A DNA stretch of 24,162 nucleotides from an uncultured Oscillospiraceae bacterium. Lineage in GTDB: Bacteria > Bacillota > Clostridia > Oscillospirales > Acutalibacteraceae. Below the pieces are notes generated by a model. The model was given only the letters and a program-made list of their open reading frames with translations. It searched no databases and was not told the DNA's origin. Positions 1 through 8,023 of the stretch are shown here, piece after piece (the first letter of the stretch is position 1; every line of letters starts with the position of its first letter). Where the stretch lies: positions 1-24,162 of the forward strand of contig UQGM01000036.1 of the NCBI GenBank assembly GCA_900540535.1. Reading direction: 5' to 3'. A program made the position numbers and the translations under genes.

Positions 1-39
1 TCTGCGTTCCTGCATCAAATCCAAGATAATAATTCATTT
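1..39 (-). CDS. FGGY-type carbohydrate kinase, N-terminal fragment (runs off the window)
   Basis: Read on the minus strand, an ATG at 37-39 opens MNYYLGFDAGTQ, and the frame leaves the window at position 1. The pattern Y-Y-L-G-x-D-x-G-T matches the N-terminal phosphate-1 motif of FGGY sugar kinases (xylulokinase/rhamnulokinase relatives), which phosphorylate a sugar with ATP in the cytoplasm. A good ribosome site (GGAGG, at about 47-51) precedes it. Only 12 codons are visible, so the sugar cannot be named. Its position directly after rplJ is odd, since rplL is expected there. The family call rests on one short motif. Confidence 0.4.
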
Positions 40-77
40 TGTTTTCCTCCATTCAAATTTTAAAAAATAATAATAAC

Positions 78-509
78 TTATTCTGCTGCTGTTTCGCCCT
101 GAGCTTCTGCAATCTGTTTTACGACACGAGCAAAGTTCGTGATTGGTGACTGCAGGCTTCCAAGCAACTTGGAAAGGAGTTCGTCTCTTGAAGGGATCTT
201 AGCAAGTTCAGAGATTCCTGCAACATCATATGCTGTTCCTTCAACTACACCGCCTTTAAGTTCAAGTGCCGGAGCATCCTGAGCAAATTTGTAAAGGATT
301 CTTGCCGGTGCTGTAGCGTCATCTTTTGAGATTGCGATAGCACTAGGTCCTTCCAAACATCCATCAAGGGCTGCAAAATCAGTTCCCTCGAAAGCTCTCT
401 TCATCATTGTATTCTTGTATACTTTATAAACTACACCTGCTTCTCTGAGCTGCTTACGAAGCTCTGTATCCTGAGCAACTGTAAGTCCACGGTGGTCAAC
501 AAGACCCTT
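78..509 (-). CDS. rplJ: Ribosomal protein L10, 5'-truncated
   Basis: L10 forms the base of the ribosomal stalk, binding 23S rRNA and the L7/L12 dimers. The minus-strand frame reads GLVDHRGLTVAQDTELRKQL, then a V-Y-K-V-Y-K-N-T segment, then MMKRAFEGTDF, and ends in an Ala/Glu-rich tail with TAA at 78-80. About 143 residues are recognisable against a usual 165-175. The first 25-30 residues and the start codon are missing: homology stops at about 500-510, where the DNA becomes a PASTA gene on the opposite strand. An ATG at 405-407 would give a 109-residue protein, but the L10 match clearly extends upstream of it, so that is not the real start. The normal partner rplL is not seen downstream. The gene is either a broken copy or one side of a chimeric join. 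Confidence 0.88.
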   Translation of the reverse strand, partial: KGLVDHRGLTVAQDTELRKQLREAGVVYKVYKNTMMKRAFEGTDFAALDGCLEGPSAIAISKDDATAPARILYKFAQDAPALELKGGVVEGTAYDVAGISELAKIPSRDELLSKLLGSLQSPITNFARVVKQIAEAQGETAAE

Positions 510-3116
510 GTTCCTGATGTAATAACTTATGATGTTGATGATGCAGAAAAGGAACTCGGAGATAAGGATTTAAAACTGATAATTGGCGATAAAAGAAACG
601 ATGAGAAAATTAAAGAAAATACGGTGCTTTTACAGGATCCTGATGCAGGCAATATGATAGGTATAGGTAGTTTTATTAAGGTGACTATAAGTGCCGGAGC
701 AACAAAAGAATATGTAATAGATGTAAAAGATTACACTCTTGATCTTGCGAAAAAAGAGCTTGAGGCATTGGGATTTACAGTTGAAACAAAAGAGGAATAT
801 AACAGCGATATAGCACCCGGAGCAGTAATCAGTCAAAGTGTGCAAGAGGGAGAAGCTCTTTCAAAAGGTTCTGTAATCACCCTGGTTATAAGTAAGGGAG
901 ATAAGAATGCCCAAACGGGTAATCCTATTACAATTCCTAATATTACAGGAACTCAATTTGAAGAAGCAAAGGCGAACTTAAAAAAACAATCGCTATATGT
1001 TGCAATAAACGAACTTGTGTACAGTGATACTCTTCCGAAAGGGCAGATAGTAGGGCAAACTCCAGTAGGCGGTGAAAGCGGAAAGAGTGGGGACGTAATT
1101 AAAGTTGCTGTAAATATGGGTTCAAAGCAAGTTTATATGCCTGATGTTACATATAGAACAGAAGAAGAGGCTGTTGAATTGCTTGAATCTCATGGGTTAA
1201 GTGTAAAAGTAGAACGTGTGGAAAATAAAGACGTTGCAGCAGGAACAGTTTTTAAACAAAGTGTAGCTGCCGGTCAGAAAATAGATTCCACATCTACTAT
1301 AATAATTACTGTAAGTAATGGTTATACGGTTTCTGTTCCCAATGTTACAGGTATGGAACTTGAAAAAGCCCAAGAAACGCTTATGCAGGCAGGAGTCGCA
1401 AGTACTGTAACTTATCAGAAAAGTACATCTGTGCCTAAAGATCATGTCATTTCTCAGAGTATAGCTTCCGGAACAAAGGTGAATCAGGGTACTAACGTAA
1501 ATCTTGTTATAAGTACAGGTAATGAGGAAGCACCTCAAACAAAGGAAGAGCTTGCTGGTATTTCTATAAACAGTACGCCAAATAAGAAAATATATTATAT
1601 AGGTGATGAACAGTCCTTAAGCGGACTTTCAGTTATTGCAACTTACAGTAATGGAGTACAGACAGACATTACTTCAAAATGTACCTTTACCGGTTTTGAT
1701 TCCTTAAGTGCAGGAACCAAGACCATAACCGCTAAATATACGGAAAATGGAGTTAGCAGAACTGCAAGTTTTGCAGTAACTGTAAAAGTTCCGGAAGTAA
1801 GTATAAACAGAAATAATCTCACGATTTCGGACAAGTCAAGTGTTACTTTGTCAGCGGAGACGAGTCCATCAGGACAAAGTGTAAGCTGGAAAAGCTCCAA
1901 TCCTGCTGTTGCAACAGTAAGCGGTGGAATGGTTAAAGGCGTAAAAGAGGGTAGAGCTGAAATTACTGCCTCAATTAGTTATAATGGTAAAGTTTATACA
2001 AGTCAAAGCTGTACCGTTGATGTTTTAGCAACAGAAATTCCTGTTTCAGGAATTACATTAAATCAGTCGTCAAAGACTTTAGAAACCGGTGACAGCTTCA
2101 GACTCAATGCAACTGTTCTTCCCACTAATGCGACTAATCAAAATGTAAGCTGGTCCAGCAGTAATCCGTCAGTTGCATCTGTAAGCGGAGGAACTGTAAC
2201 AGCCAAAACAGCCGGAACTACTGTAATAACTGCAAAAGCCGGTTCTTATACAGCTAAATGTACAGTTACAGTCAATGTTAAGAAAGTAACTGTTCCAAAT
2301 ATTAAGGGAGATAGTTGGAATGAGGCGTATACTACACTTAAAAATGCTGGGTTAAATCCAGTACGTGTATATTGTTATAGTTCCACCTATAGTTCAGGTT
2401 TAGCTGCGTATCAGTCTGTAGGTGCAGGTAATAAGGTTGTACCTGGTACTACTGTAAATGTTGCCATAAGCAAAGGCGATGCAAATAATGCTTGGAGCGG
2501 TTGGTCTACTTCAAAACCAAGTAGTTCTTATGAATCAAAAAGCGGAACACAGTATAGATACAGAACAAGAACGTCTGAGCAGGTTGCTGTATACGGAAGT
2601 TGGGGCGCAACGCAATGGTACACAAGTCAGCAGTCCACCAGTGATACAGTTCAGTATGTCGGTTCACGTCAGGTAGAAACTCAGAAGCATTATAAAACTC
2701 AATATCGATATTCCCATTGGACTAATGGAGAACGCTCGTATCCTACTTGGTCCAGCGGAACCAGTCAGCACTTTACTGATTGGAGCGATAACAGAAAAAT
2801 TGCAAGAGGTTCTACTGCATGGCAAGGTGGAAGTTATACAAGGTACGGTGATACAAGTAATGTATGGGGATATTGCGGTTCGTGTGGCAGAAGCTATTTC
2901 CCGTGGTACAACGAGGAGACGCGTCAGGTTTACACTTACAGCGACTATCGCACAGAATATGGTTATCAAACCAGATCTAAGAGCTATGAAACCCAATATT
3001 CCGACTGGGGCAGCTGGAGCAGCTGGAGCTTTTCCAGTGCGAGCAGTTCCTCTACAAAAGATGTTGAAACCAGGACTGTATATAGTTATCGAGAAAAGCT
3101 TCCCACATATAATTAA
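492..3116 (+). CDS. PASTA/Ig-like (Big) surface protein with Tyr/Trp-rich C-terminus, N-terminally truncated
   Basis: The frame opens with a GTG that lies inside L10 sequence, so the true N-terminus is missing and real homology begins at about position 505. Numbering from that GTG, PASTA repeats occur at about 6-69, 72-137, 145-211, 213-277, 279-343 and 598-663, each with the V-P-(D/N)-V/I opening or a variant. Between the fifth and sixth PASTA lie a Big_3/4-like domain (about 353-430) and two Big_2 domains (about 434-512 and 517-595, with the SW-S-S-N-P-x-V-A pattern). Residues 665-874 are rich in Tyr, Trp, Ser and Arg, contain YRYR-type motifs and one CGSCG pair, and look like a wall- or polymer-binding tail. 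PASTA domains bind muropeptides and normally sit outside the membrane on a kinase or penicillin-binding protein. The lost N-terminus probably held a membrane anchor and perhaps a kinase domain, which is inference. Homology to PASTA and Big families is clear; the function is not. Confidence 0.8.
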   Translation: MVNKTLVPDVITYDVDDAEKELGDKDLKLIIGDKRNDEKIKENTVLLQDPDAGNMIGIGSFIKVTISAGATKEYVIDVKDYTLDLAKKELEALGFTVETKEEYNSDIAPGAVISQSVQEGEALSKGSVITLVISKGDKNAQTGNPITIPNITGTQFEEAKANLKKQSLYVAINELVYSDTLPKGQIVGQTPVGGESGKSGDVIKVAVNMGSKQVYMPDVTYRTEEEAVELLESHGLSVKVERVENKDVAAGTVFKQSVAAGQKIDSTSTIIITVSNGYTVSVPNVTGMELEKAQETLMQAGVASTVTYQKSTSVPKDHVISQSIASGTKVNQGTNVNLVISTGNEEAPQTKEELAGISINSTPNKKIYYIGDEQSLSGLSVIATYSNGVQTDITSKCTFTGFDSLSAGTKTITAKYTENGVSRTASFAVTVKVPEVSINRNNLTISDKSSVTLSAETSPSGQSVSWKSSNPAVATVSGGMVKGVKEGRAEITASISYNGKVYTSQSCTVDVLATEIPVSGITLNQSSKTLETGDSFRLNATVLPTNATNQNVSWSSSNPSVASVSGGTVTAKTAGTTVITAKAGSYTAKCTVTVNVKKVTVPNIKGDSWNEAYTTLKNAGLNPVRVYCYSSTYSSGLAAYQSVGAGNKVVPGTTVNVAISKGDANNAWSGWSTSKPSSSYESKSGTQYRYRTRTSEQVAVYGSWGATQWYTSQQSTSDTVQYVGSRQVETQKHYKTQYRYSHWTNGERSYPTWSSGTSQHFTDWSDNRKIARGSTAWQGGSYTRYGDTSNVWGYCGSCGRSYFPWYNEETRQVYTYSDYRTEYGYQTRSKSYETQYSDWGSWSSWSFSSASSSSTKDVETRTVYSYREKLPTYN

Positions 3117-3139
3117 TGCTTAAAGTTTTTTAAATTTAA

Positions 3140-3181
3140 ATAACGGATACCCTGATAAAATCTTTTCCGGGTATCCGTTAT
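3140..3181. repeat. Inverted repeat after the PASTA gene (possible terminator)
   Basis: A 13-bp perfect stem (3140-3152 with 3169-3181, core ACGGATACCC/GGGTATCCGT) encloses a 16-nt loop. There is no T-run after it on the plus strand. Read from the minus strand the following bases are AT-rich but interrupted. It sits between the PASTA stop and the FHA gene and may be a weak terminator or an mRNA-stabilising hairpin. Confidence 0.6.
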
Positions 3182-3251
3182 AAGAAAATGAAAAACATAA
3201 TTGTAAAAAGTAAAATATTTATTGAATTTTAAAGAGTTTAGGGGTAGAAAA

Positions 3252-4124
3252 ATGAAAGCAAAAAGATGCGAAAAATGTAAGTCGTATTATAATTCTGATA
3301 GATATACAGTATGCCCACATTGCAATACGCCCTCTGATGCAAGTGATAAAGCAAAGAGTATTTCTGATAATAGTCCCTCTGAAGGGAAAAAGAAGAGTGA
3401 TAAAAATGGCTTTTTTGAAATTATTCCGAAATATATACCAATACATAAAGGGGCAAAAGAAGAAAGAAATTTTGAAAAATCAGATGTAACAGATGGAAAC
3501 GACGGCCTTTCAGAGAGGCAAGAAGTCAAAGTAGAAGATGAGAAGAAATATTTAAAACCAGAGCCAATAAAAAAGGACGATTTTTCAAAAGAGAGGAATA
3601 TGCCGTTGGAGGATATAAGAGATAAAAGCGATAAGATATCCTCTGATGATGTTGATAAAAAGAATGATGCTGATGAAAAAGAGACAAAAGGAAGCCTTGC
3701 ACAAGCTGTTGCGGAAACAAATCCTGTAGCAGATATGGTTACGGTAGCACGCTACAATTTTTCAGATGAAATTAATCCGGTAGTAGGTTGGTTAATTGCG
3801 GTTAAAGGAGAATATAAGGGAAGCGCTTTTATTTTAAATTCAGGTAACAATAACATCGGACGTTCTTTAACAAATGCTGTAGCTTTGGCAAAAGAGAGAA
3901 CAGTTTCAAGAGAACGTCATGCATCTATTATATTTGATCCTGATAACAATAAGTTTTTTATAAAGCCAGGTGAGAGCAGCGGCTTGACTTACGTTAATAA
4001 TGAACTGCTGTTGAGTGTCCGTGAACTTAACAGTTGGGATAAAATTAGATTAGGCGCAGTTGAATTTGTATTTGTACCCCTTTGTTCTGAGTGTTTTTCT
4101 TGGGATGAATATTCAGAAGATTAA
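3252..4124 (+). CDS. Zinc-ribbon and FHA-domain protein
   Basis: A 290-residue cytoplasmic-type protein with no signal peptide. Residues 6-24 form a short zinc ribbon (C6, C9, C21, C24, with CPHC). Residues about 30-165 are a charged Lys/Asp/Glu/Ser-rich linker, probably disordered. Residues about 178-278 are a forkhead-associated domain with G203-R204-S205, the S219-R-E-R-H223 element and N249-N250, which align with the phosphothreonine-binding GR, SxxH and N(G) positions; the SxxH spacing is one residue longer than usual. FHA domains bind phosphothreonine peptides, so a substrate or adaptor of the kinase encoded 20 bp downstream is the natural reading. The ATG at 3252 is preferred because AGGGG at 3239-3244 lies just upstream; an earlier in-frame codon at 3222 has no ribosome site. 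Confidence 0.82.
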   Translation: MKAKRCEKCKSYYNSDRYTVCPHCNTPSDASDKAKSISDNSPSEGKKKSDKNGFFEIIPKYIPIHKGAKEERNFEKSDVTDGNDGLSERQEVKVEDEKKYLKPEPIKKDDFSKERNMPLEDIRDKSDKISSDDVDKKNDADEKETKGSLAQAVAETNPVADMVTVARYNFSDEINPVVGWLIAVKGEYKGSAFILNSGNNNIGRSLTNAVALAKERTVSRERHASIIFDPDNNKFFIKPGESSGLTYVNNELLLSVRELNSWDKIRLGAVEFVFVPLCSECFSWDEYSED

Positions 4125-4144
4125 AATCAATTGAGGTGAATAAT

Positions 4145-6169
4145 ATGATAAGGTGTGACGGATGTTTTAAAGAGTACGATGAAAAATATGAGCTTTGCCC
4201 CCATTGCGGGCACATCCCGGGTGATAATGCTCAGGACGCTTTTCAGCTCCCTATTGGTTCTGTACTTTTAGATAGATATGTACTTGGAAATGTATTAGGC
4301 TTTGGAGGATTTGGTATTACTTATAAGGCGTGGGATAAAAAACTTGAAACTGTAGTTGCAATAAAAGAATATTATCCCACGAAATTAGTCAACCGTATTC
4401 CAGGTTCTTCTAAAATAGTAATTTTAAACGGAAATACAAATAAAGTATTTAAACATGGACTGCAAACTTTTCTCAATGAAGCAAAAAACATGTGCAAATT
4501 CAGTACACATAAATATGTAGTTAATGTTTTTGATTATTTTGAGGAAAACAACACAGCTTATATAGTTATGGAGTTTTTGGATGGCTGCGAGCTGAAAGAC
4601 TATATGCAAAGTCATTCTAATAAGATCAGCGTGGAGAGAAGTTTGGAAATTATAGAAGCTGTATGTCATGGATTATCAGATGTACATAAGCAAAAAATAA
4701 TTCACAGAGATATAAGTCCGGATAATATTTATATTTGCAAAAACGGAGATATTAAACTTCTGGATTTTGGCGCAGCCAGATTTTCTGCCGAAGAGGAGGA
4801 AAAGGATTATTCTGTAATTATTAAGCCGGGTTTTGCGCCTCCGGAACAGTATGAGCAGGTAAGTTCGCAAGGCCCCTGGACCGATATTTATGCAGTGGGT
4901 GCTACTCTCTATTATATGCTTACTGGACAAAAGCCTGAAGAATCTACAAACAGACGAATATCTGATAAATTATTAGCTCCTCATTCCCTGAACAGTGAAG
5001 TGCCGGAGAATATATCAAACAGTGTTATGAAGGCAATGGCATTAGACAGACATATGCGTTTTAATTCTGTTGATGATTTTCTGAAGGCTATAGAAGGTAA
5101 GAAAAAAGTAAGATCTGTTAAAGTCGAAAAGAGAATTAAAGTTATACGCCGATTTGTTGGTGTTGCTGCTGGAATCATACTTGTTGTGTTTGCGGGATTT
5201 ACATTTTTAAACCAGATGGAAGATGAAACCTTAAATCCGGCAGAATTGGAATTATGGTTTCCTGTAACTGAGGGTGTAAGTGTTGAGGAAAGTTATAATC
5301 AGATAATAACAGATTTCAGCAAGGCGTATAAAGGTGTAAAGATCGAAGCTGTTGCAATTCCAGAAAAAGAATACAAGTCTAAAATAGAAAAAGCTTTAAA
5401 AGAAGGTAAGGCACCAGATATTTTTTATAGTTCCGGATTATCATCCGAAGAACTTGACAATGCTGTAGATTTATCAACCGTTATATATCCGCAAAGTGAA
5501 AAATGGTATTATAAAATTACATCTATATTCTCAAAGGGAACCCGAAATGGCTGTGATCTGTTAAAAGATTACGATGAATATGTAAATGGAGATATAAAAC
5601 AAATACCAACAAGTTTTAATGTGCCGGTAGTATATATAAATACTTCTCTGGTTTCTTTCGATGAAAATGATGTTGCAGAATTTGCTGATTTAAAAGAAAA
5701 AGCATCATCGATAAAAGATGGTTCAATTGTTATTAATGAGAATATGAAGCAAAGGGCAGTTGAAATTTTTGGTGATGAGATTTTAGATGATAGTATTGTT
5801 AAAATCGGAGAAATAAAAGCATTTGCTGATGGAAAAGCAGCATTTTATATTTCTGATACTTCTGAGTTTTACAGTGTGCGTTCAACAGGAACTTACAAAG
5901 TGGCAAAAATGGATGCCAAAAAGCTTCCCTGTGAATTCCATGATATGTGGAGTGTTGCTCCTTCCAATGCTGATGGAGAAAAAGCAGCTAAAAAGTTTGT
6001 TGAATATTTGCTTTCCTATAATGCACAGTATCAGCTATACGGAAAGGGCGATAAAATTAAAGCGCTTCCAATTAACAGTGATGCTCTTTATTATTATAAG
6101 GATACCTTTAAAGTAATGGAAAATGTTTTAGATGATGAAAAAAATTTCAGTTTTGAAAAGTCAGCATAA
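4145..6169 (+). CDS. Zinc-ribbon Ser/Thr protein kinase fused to an extracellular solute-binding-protein-like domain
   Basis: The protein has 674 residues. A zinc ribbon (C4, C7, C18, C21) comes first, then a Hanks-type kinase domain (about 44-318) with glycine loop GFGGFG (52-57), lysine K74, catalytic HRD (187-189) with N194, DFG (207-209) and a P-P-E-Q-Y activation-segment end. All key catalytic residues are present. A basic stretch and one membrane helix (about 337-356) follow. The remaining 310 residues start with E-L-E-L-W-F and continue with A-P-D-I-F-Y and a P-V-V-Y-I-N segment, resembling family 1 extracellular solute-binding proteins. This predicts an inner kinase with an outer ligand-sensing domain in place of the usual PASTA repeats. 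AGGTGA at 4134-4139 supports the ATG at 4145 rather than the GTG at 4136. It follows the FHA gene by 20 bp and is surely co-transcribed with it. Kinase call is firm; the sensor call is good but the ligand is unknown. Confidence 0.88.
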   Translation: MIRCDGCFKEYDEKYELCPHCGHIPGDNAQDAFQLPIGSVLLDRYVLGNVLGFGGFGITYKAWDKKLETVVAIKEYYPTKLVNRIPGSSKIVILNGNTNKVFKHGLQTFLNEAKNMCKFSTHKYVVNVFDYFEENNTAYIVMEFLDGCELKDYMQSHSNKISVERSLEIIEAVCHGLSDVHKQKIIHRDISPDNIYICKNGDIKLLDFGAARFSAEEEEKDYSVIIKPGFAPPEQYEQVSSQGPWTDIYAVGATLYYMLTGQKPEESTNRRISDKLLAPHSLNSEVPENISNSVMKAMALDRHMRFNSVDDFLKAIEGKKKVRSVKVEKRIKVIRRFVGVAAGIILVVFAGFTFLNQMEDETLNPAELELWFPVTEGVSVEESYNQIITDFSKAYKGVKIEAVAIPEKEYKSKIEKALKEGKAPDIFYSSGLSSEELDNAVDLSTVIYPQSEKWYYKITSIFSKGTRNGCDLLKDYDEYVNGDIKQIPTSFNVPVVYINTSLVSFDENDVAEFADLKEKASSIKDGSIVINENMKQRAVEIFGDEILDDSIVKIGEIKAFADGKAAFYISDTSEFYSVRSTGTYKVAKMDAKKLPCEFHDMWSVAPSNADGEKAAKKFVEYLLSYNAQYQLYGKGDKIKALPINSDALYYYKDTFKVMENVLDDEKNFSFEKSA

Positions 6170-6367
6170 TAGCATGAAGTAAAAAGGATATATATTTAAT
6201 ATTTTGTAGAATAAACAGGAAACAAAATCATAAAATGCTGTTTATCATAATTAATATACGTTTCGTCAATGAAAAAATTTTTTTCCATTAAAAACTTTAT
6301 AATTATAGTATGTTCATAGAGAGTGTTCTTTTAAATAATTATATCATTGTAAGGGGAGAAGGTATTA

Positions 6368-7660
6368 ATGGCTGATTTTTCAGTGGATTTTGGAAATGTA
6401 AAAAACAGTGCCGAAAACTTCAATGAAATTTCAAAAAAGTTGCAGCGCATAGCCCAGGAAAGTAATAGTACATTTTCCAAATTGCGAAGGAGTTTTGTAA
6501 GTAAACATATTCGTTCAATTAACAGTGCTGGAATAAACGAAGATATAATTTGTTGTGCCAATTCTTTTGAAAAGCTTTCAAAAGCTGCTCAGGAGGCGTC
6601 ATCAGTATATCAGAAATACGAAAAGGCGATTCTTTCAGGTGATATTCCAGGTGAAAGTACTGGGAATTCATCTGGCGGCAAGCAAACGAATGATAAGTTC
6701 GTAAATTTTTCTAAATATATGTCGTCATCTGATGCTTTGAAAAATGTGAAATTCAGATTATTGGAACGATTTGGTTATGTGTTTTCTCATATTGGAGTTT
6801 GGGAATTTCTTAAGCATACGGTAGGTATGGAAGACTATGATAAAAAAATAAGGGAAAATGCCATAAGAAATACCATTAAGAGAACTCAGAATATAAATGT
6901 GGAAGTAGACAGCACAGAACTTGATATGGTTTCACAATTAAGCAATTATGAAGATATAATGAGAGCTTTGCTGTCGGTACGTGGAATAAGTGGAGAAAGA
7001 ATTGATGCTATTTTTGAAGCTGCCGGAACAAATGGAATTACCAATTTAGGAAAGCTTGCGTCCACAGGAAAAAGAGGTATAGAAATTGTTTTGTTTATGA
7101 TACAGGATTATAATTCCGCCATTGAACAGCTTGAAAAAATGCGAGATGGAATGATAGCAGCCGGAGCAGACGAGTATGCAGAGAGTGTAAGCAATGTAAT
7201 CGATCAGTATAATAACAAATTTGCTTCAATAAGTGGAAGCCTTATAGATGGAGCTGTCGAAAAAATTATAGAAGAGGCTGCCGCTAAAGTTTCAGGTGGA
7301 GCATATACAGCAGTTACATTGGCAATTGATGGTGTATCAGCAGTGACAGGCCTTGATGAACACAGTGAGGCAGTAATGAATCTTGAAATTAACGATGGAT
7401 ATGTCAATGCAGTTACACAAGCTTATAATTCTTATGCCAACAAGTTAAGACTTGGCGACTATACGCAGGCAGATGTGCAGAAATGTCAGGAGATGTTTGA
7501 AATTGCCAAATCGGCACAGCTTAATCAGTTAGAAGATATGGCGAAAATTTGTAAAGGTGACGATCTTCTAACAGTACAATCTCAAATAGATGAGCTTAAA
7601 AGAACTAATTGGGATGGCAGCGTTGATCCCTCTGTTGGTGGAGGCGGAGGTTTTCGATGA
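6368..7660 (+). CDS. Helical protein with WXG100/ESX-like N-terminus, possible type VII secretion substrate
   Basis: A 430-residue protein with no signal peptide. Residues 1-90 form two likely long helices around a turn and end in YQKYE (81-85), which fits the YxxxD/E export signal of ESX/type VII substrates. A true W-x-G turn is absent. A Gly/Ser/Thr linker (about 91-108) is followed by about 300 mostly helical residues, including an Ala/Gly-rich hydrophobic stretch near residues 290-325, and a C-terminal G-rich end. I do not recognise a toxin active site. The start is supported by GGGGAGAAGG at 6354-6363. It lies 198 bp after the kinase gene and before a strong terminator, so it is probably the last gene of the block. 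Family assignment is tentative; a plain hypothetical protein is the alternative. Confidence 0.55.
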   Translation: MADFSVDFGNVKNSAENFNEISKKLQRIAQESNSTFSKLRRSFVSKHIRSINSAGINEDIICCANSFEKLSKAAQEASSVYQKYEKAILSGDIPGESTGNSSGGKQTNDKFVNFSKYMSSSDALKNVKFRLLERFGYVFSHIGVWEFLKHTVGMEDYDKKIRENAIRNTIKRTQNINVEVDSTELDMVSQLSNYEDIMRALLSVRGISGERIDAIFEAAGTNGITNLGKLASTGKRGIEIVLFMIQDYNSAIEQLEKMRDGMIAAGADEYAESVSNVIDQYNNKFASISGSLIDGAVEKIIEEAAAKVSGGAYTAVTLAIDGVSAVTGLDEHSEAVMNLEINDGYVNAVTQAYNSYANKLRLGDYTQADVQKCQEMFEIAKSAQLNQLEDMAKICKGDDLLTVQSQIDELKRTNWDGSVDPSVGGGGGFR

Positions 7661-8023
7661 TGCGTAAGGAAAAAACTGTGGCAAAATGAAATAAACATAT
7701 TGAAGACGTAATTAAAATGTGAAATGAAAAAATATCAATAGCTTTTTTTAGAAAATATTTATCAGAAAAGTGTTCATAAATTGGTTGATTTAAGGTCTAA
7801 AATTTTAAAACAATAAAAAGATATTTTCTATAGCCTGAGCAGCCGTATTTAGCGGCTGCTTTTTTTAGATAAGGCAACTATTTATGCCCCATTCTCAAAT
7901 AGTGGTTTTACATAAGAAGTTGGTTGTAATAGTATCGAGTAATGAAAAGTAATTGAAAAAGTAAACTGTTTAGAAATATACAATCTCGCTATTAATTGTG
8001 GGCGTTTTAAATAATATATGTAA
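7661..8023. other. AT-rich intergenic region
   Basis: This 363-bp stretch separates the signalling block from the minus-strand gene at 8024. It holds the terminator at 7838-7866. I see no convincing open frame, repeat or RNA elsewhere in it. Confidence 0.6.
7838..7866 (+). terminator. Rho-independent terminator of the signalling block
   Basis: A GCAGCCG/CGGCTGC stem (7839-7845 with 7853-7859) with a 7-nt loop is followed directly by a run of seven T. It lies 178 bp after the last plus-strand stop codon. Confidence 0.85.

Noticed and set aside
2479..3123. Open frames of 65, 110 and 132 codons overlapping the PASTA tail on both strands
   Set aside because: They lie fully inside a frame with clear domain structure and result from its skewed Tyr/Trp/Ser composition; none has a ribosome site or recognisable motif.
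6291..6303. TATAAT at 6298-6303 as promoter of the gene at 6368
   Set aside because: No -35 element at proper spacing; single TATAAT matches are expected by chance in such AT-rich DNA.
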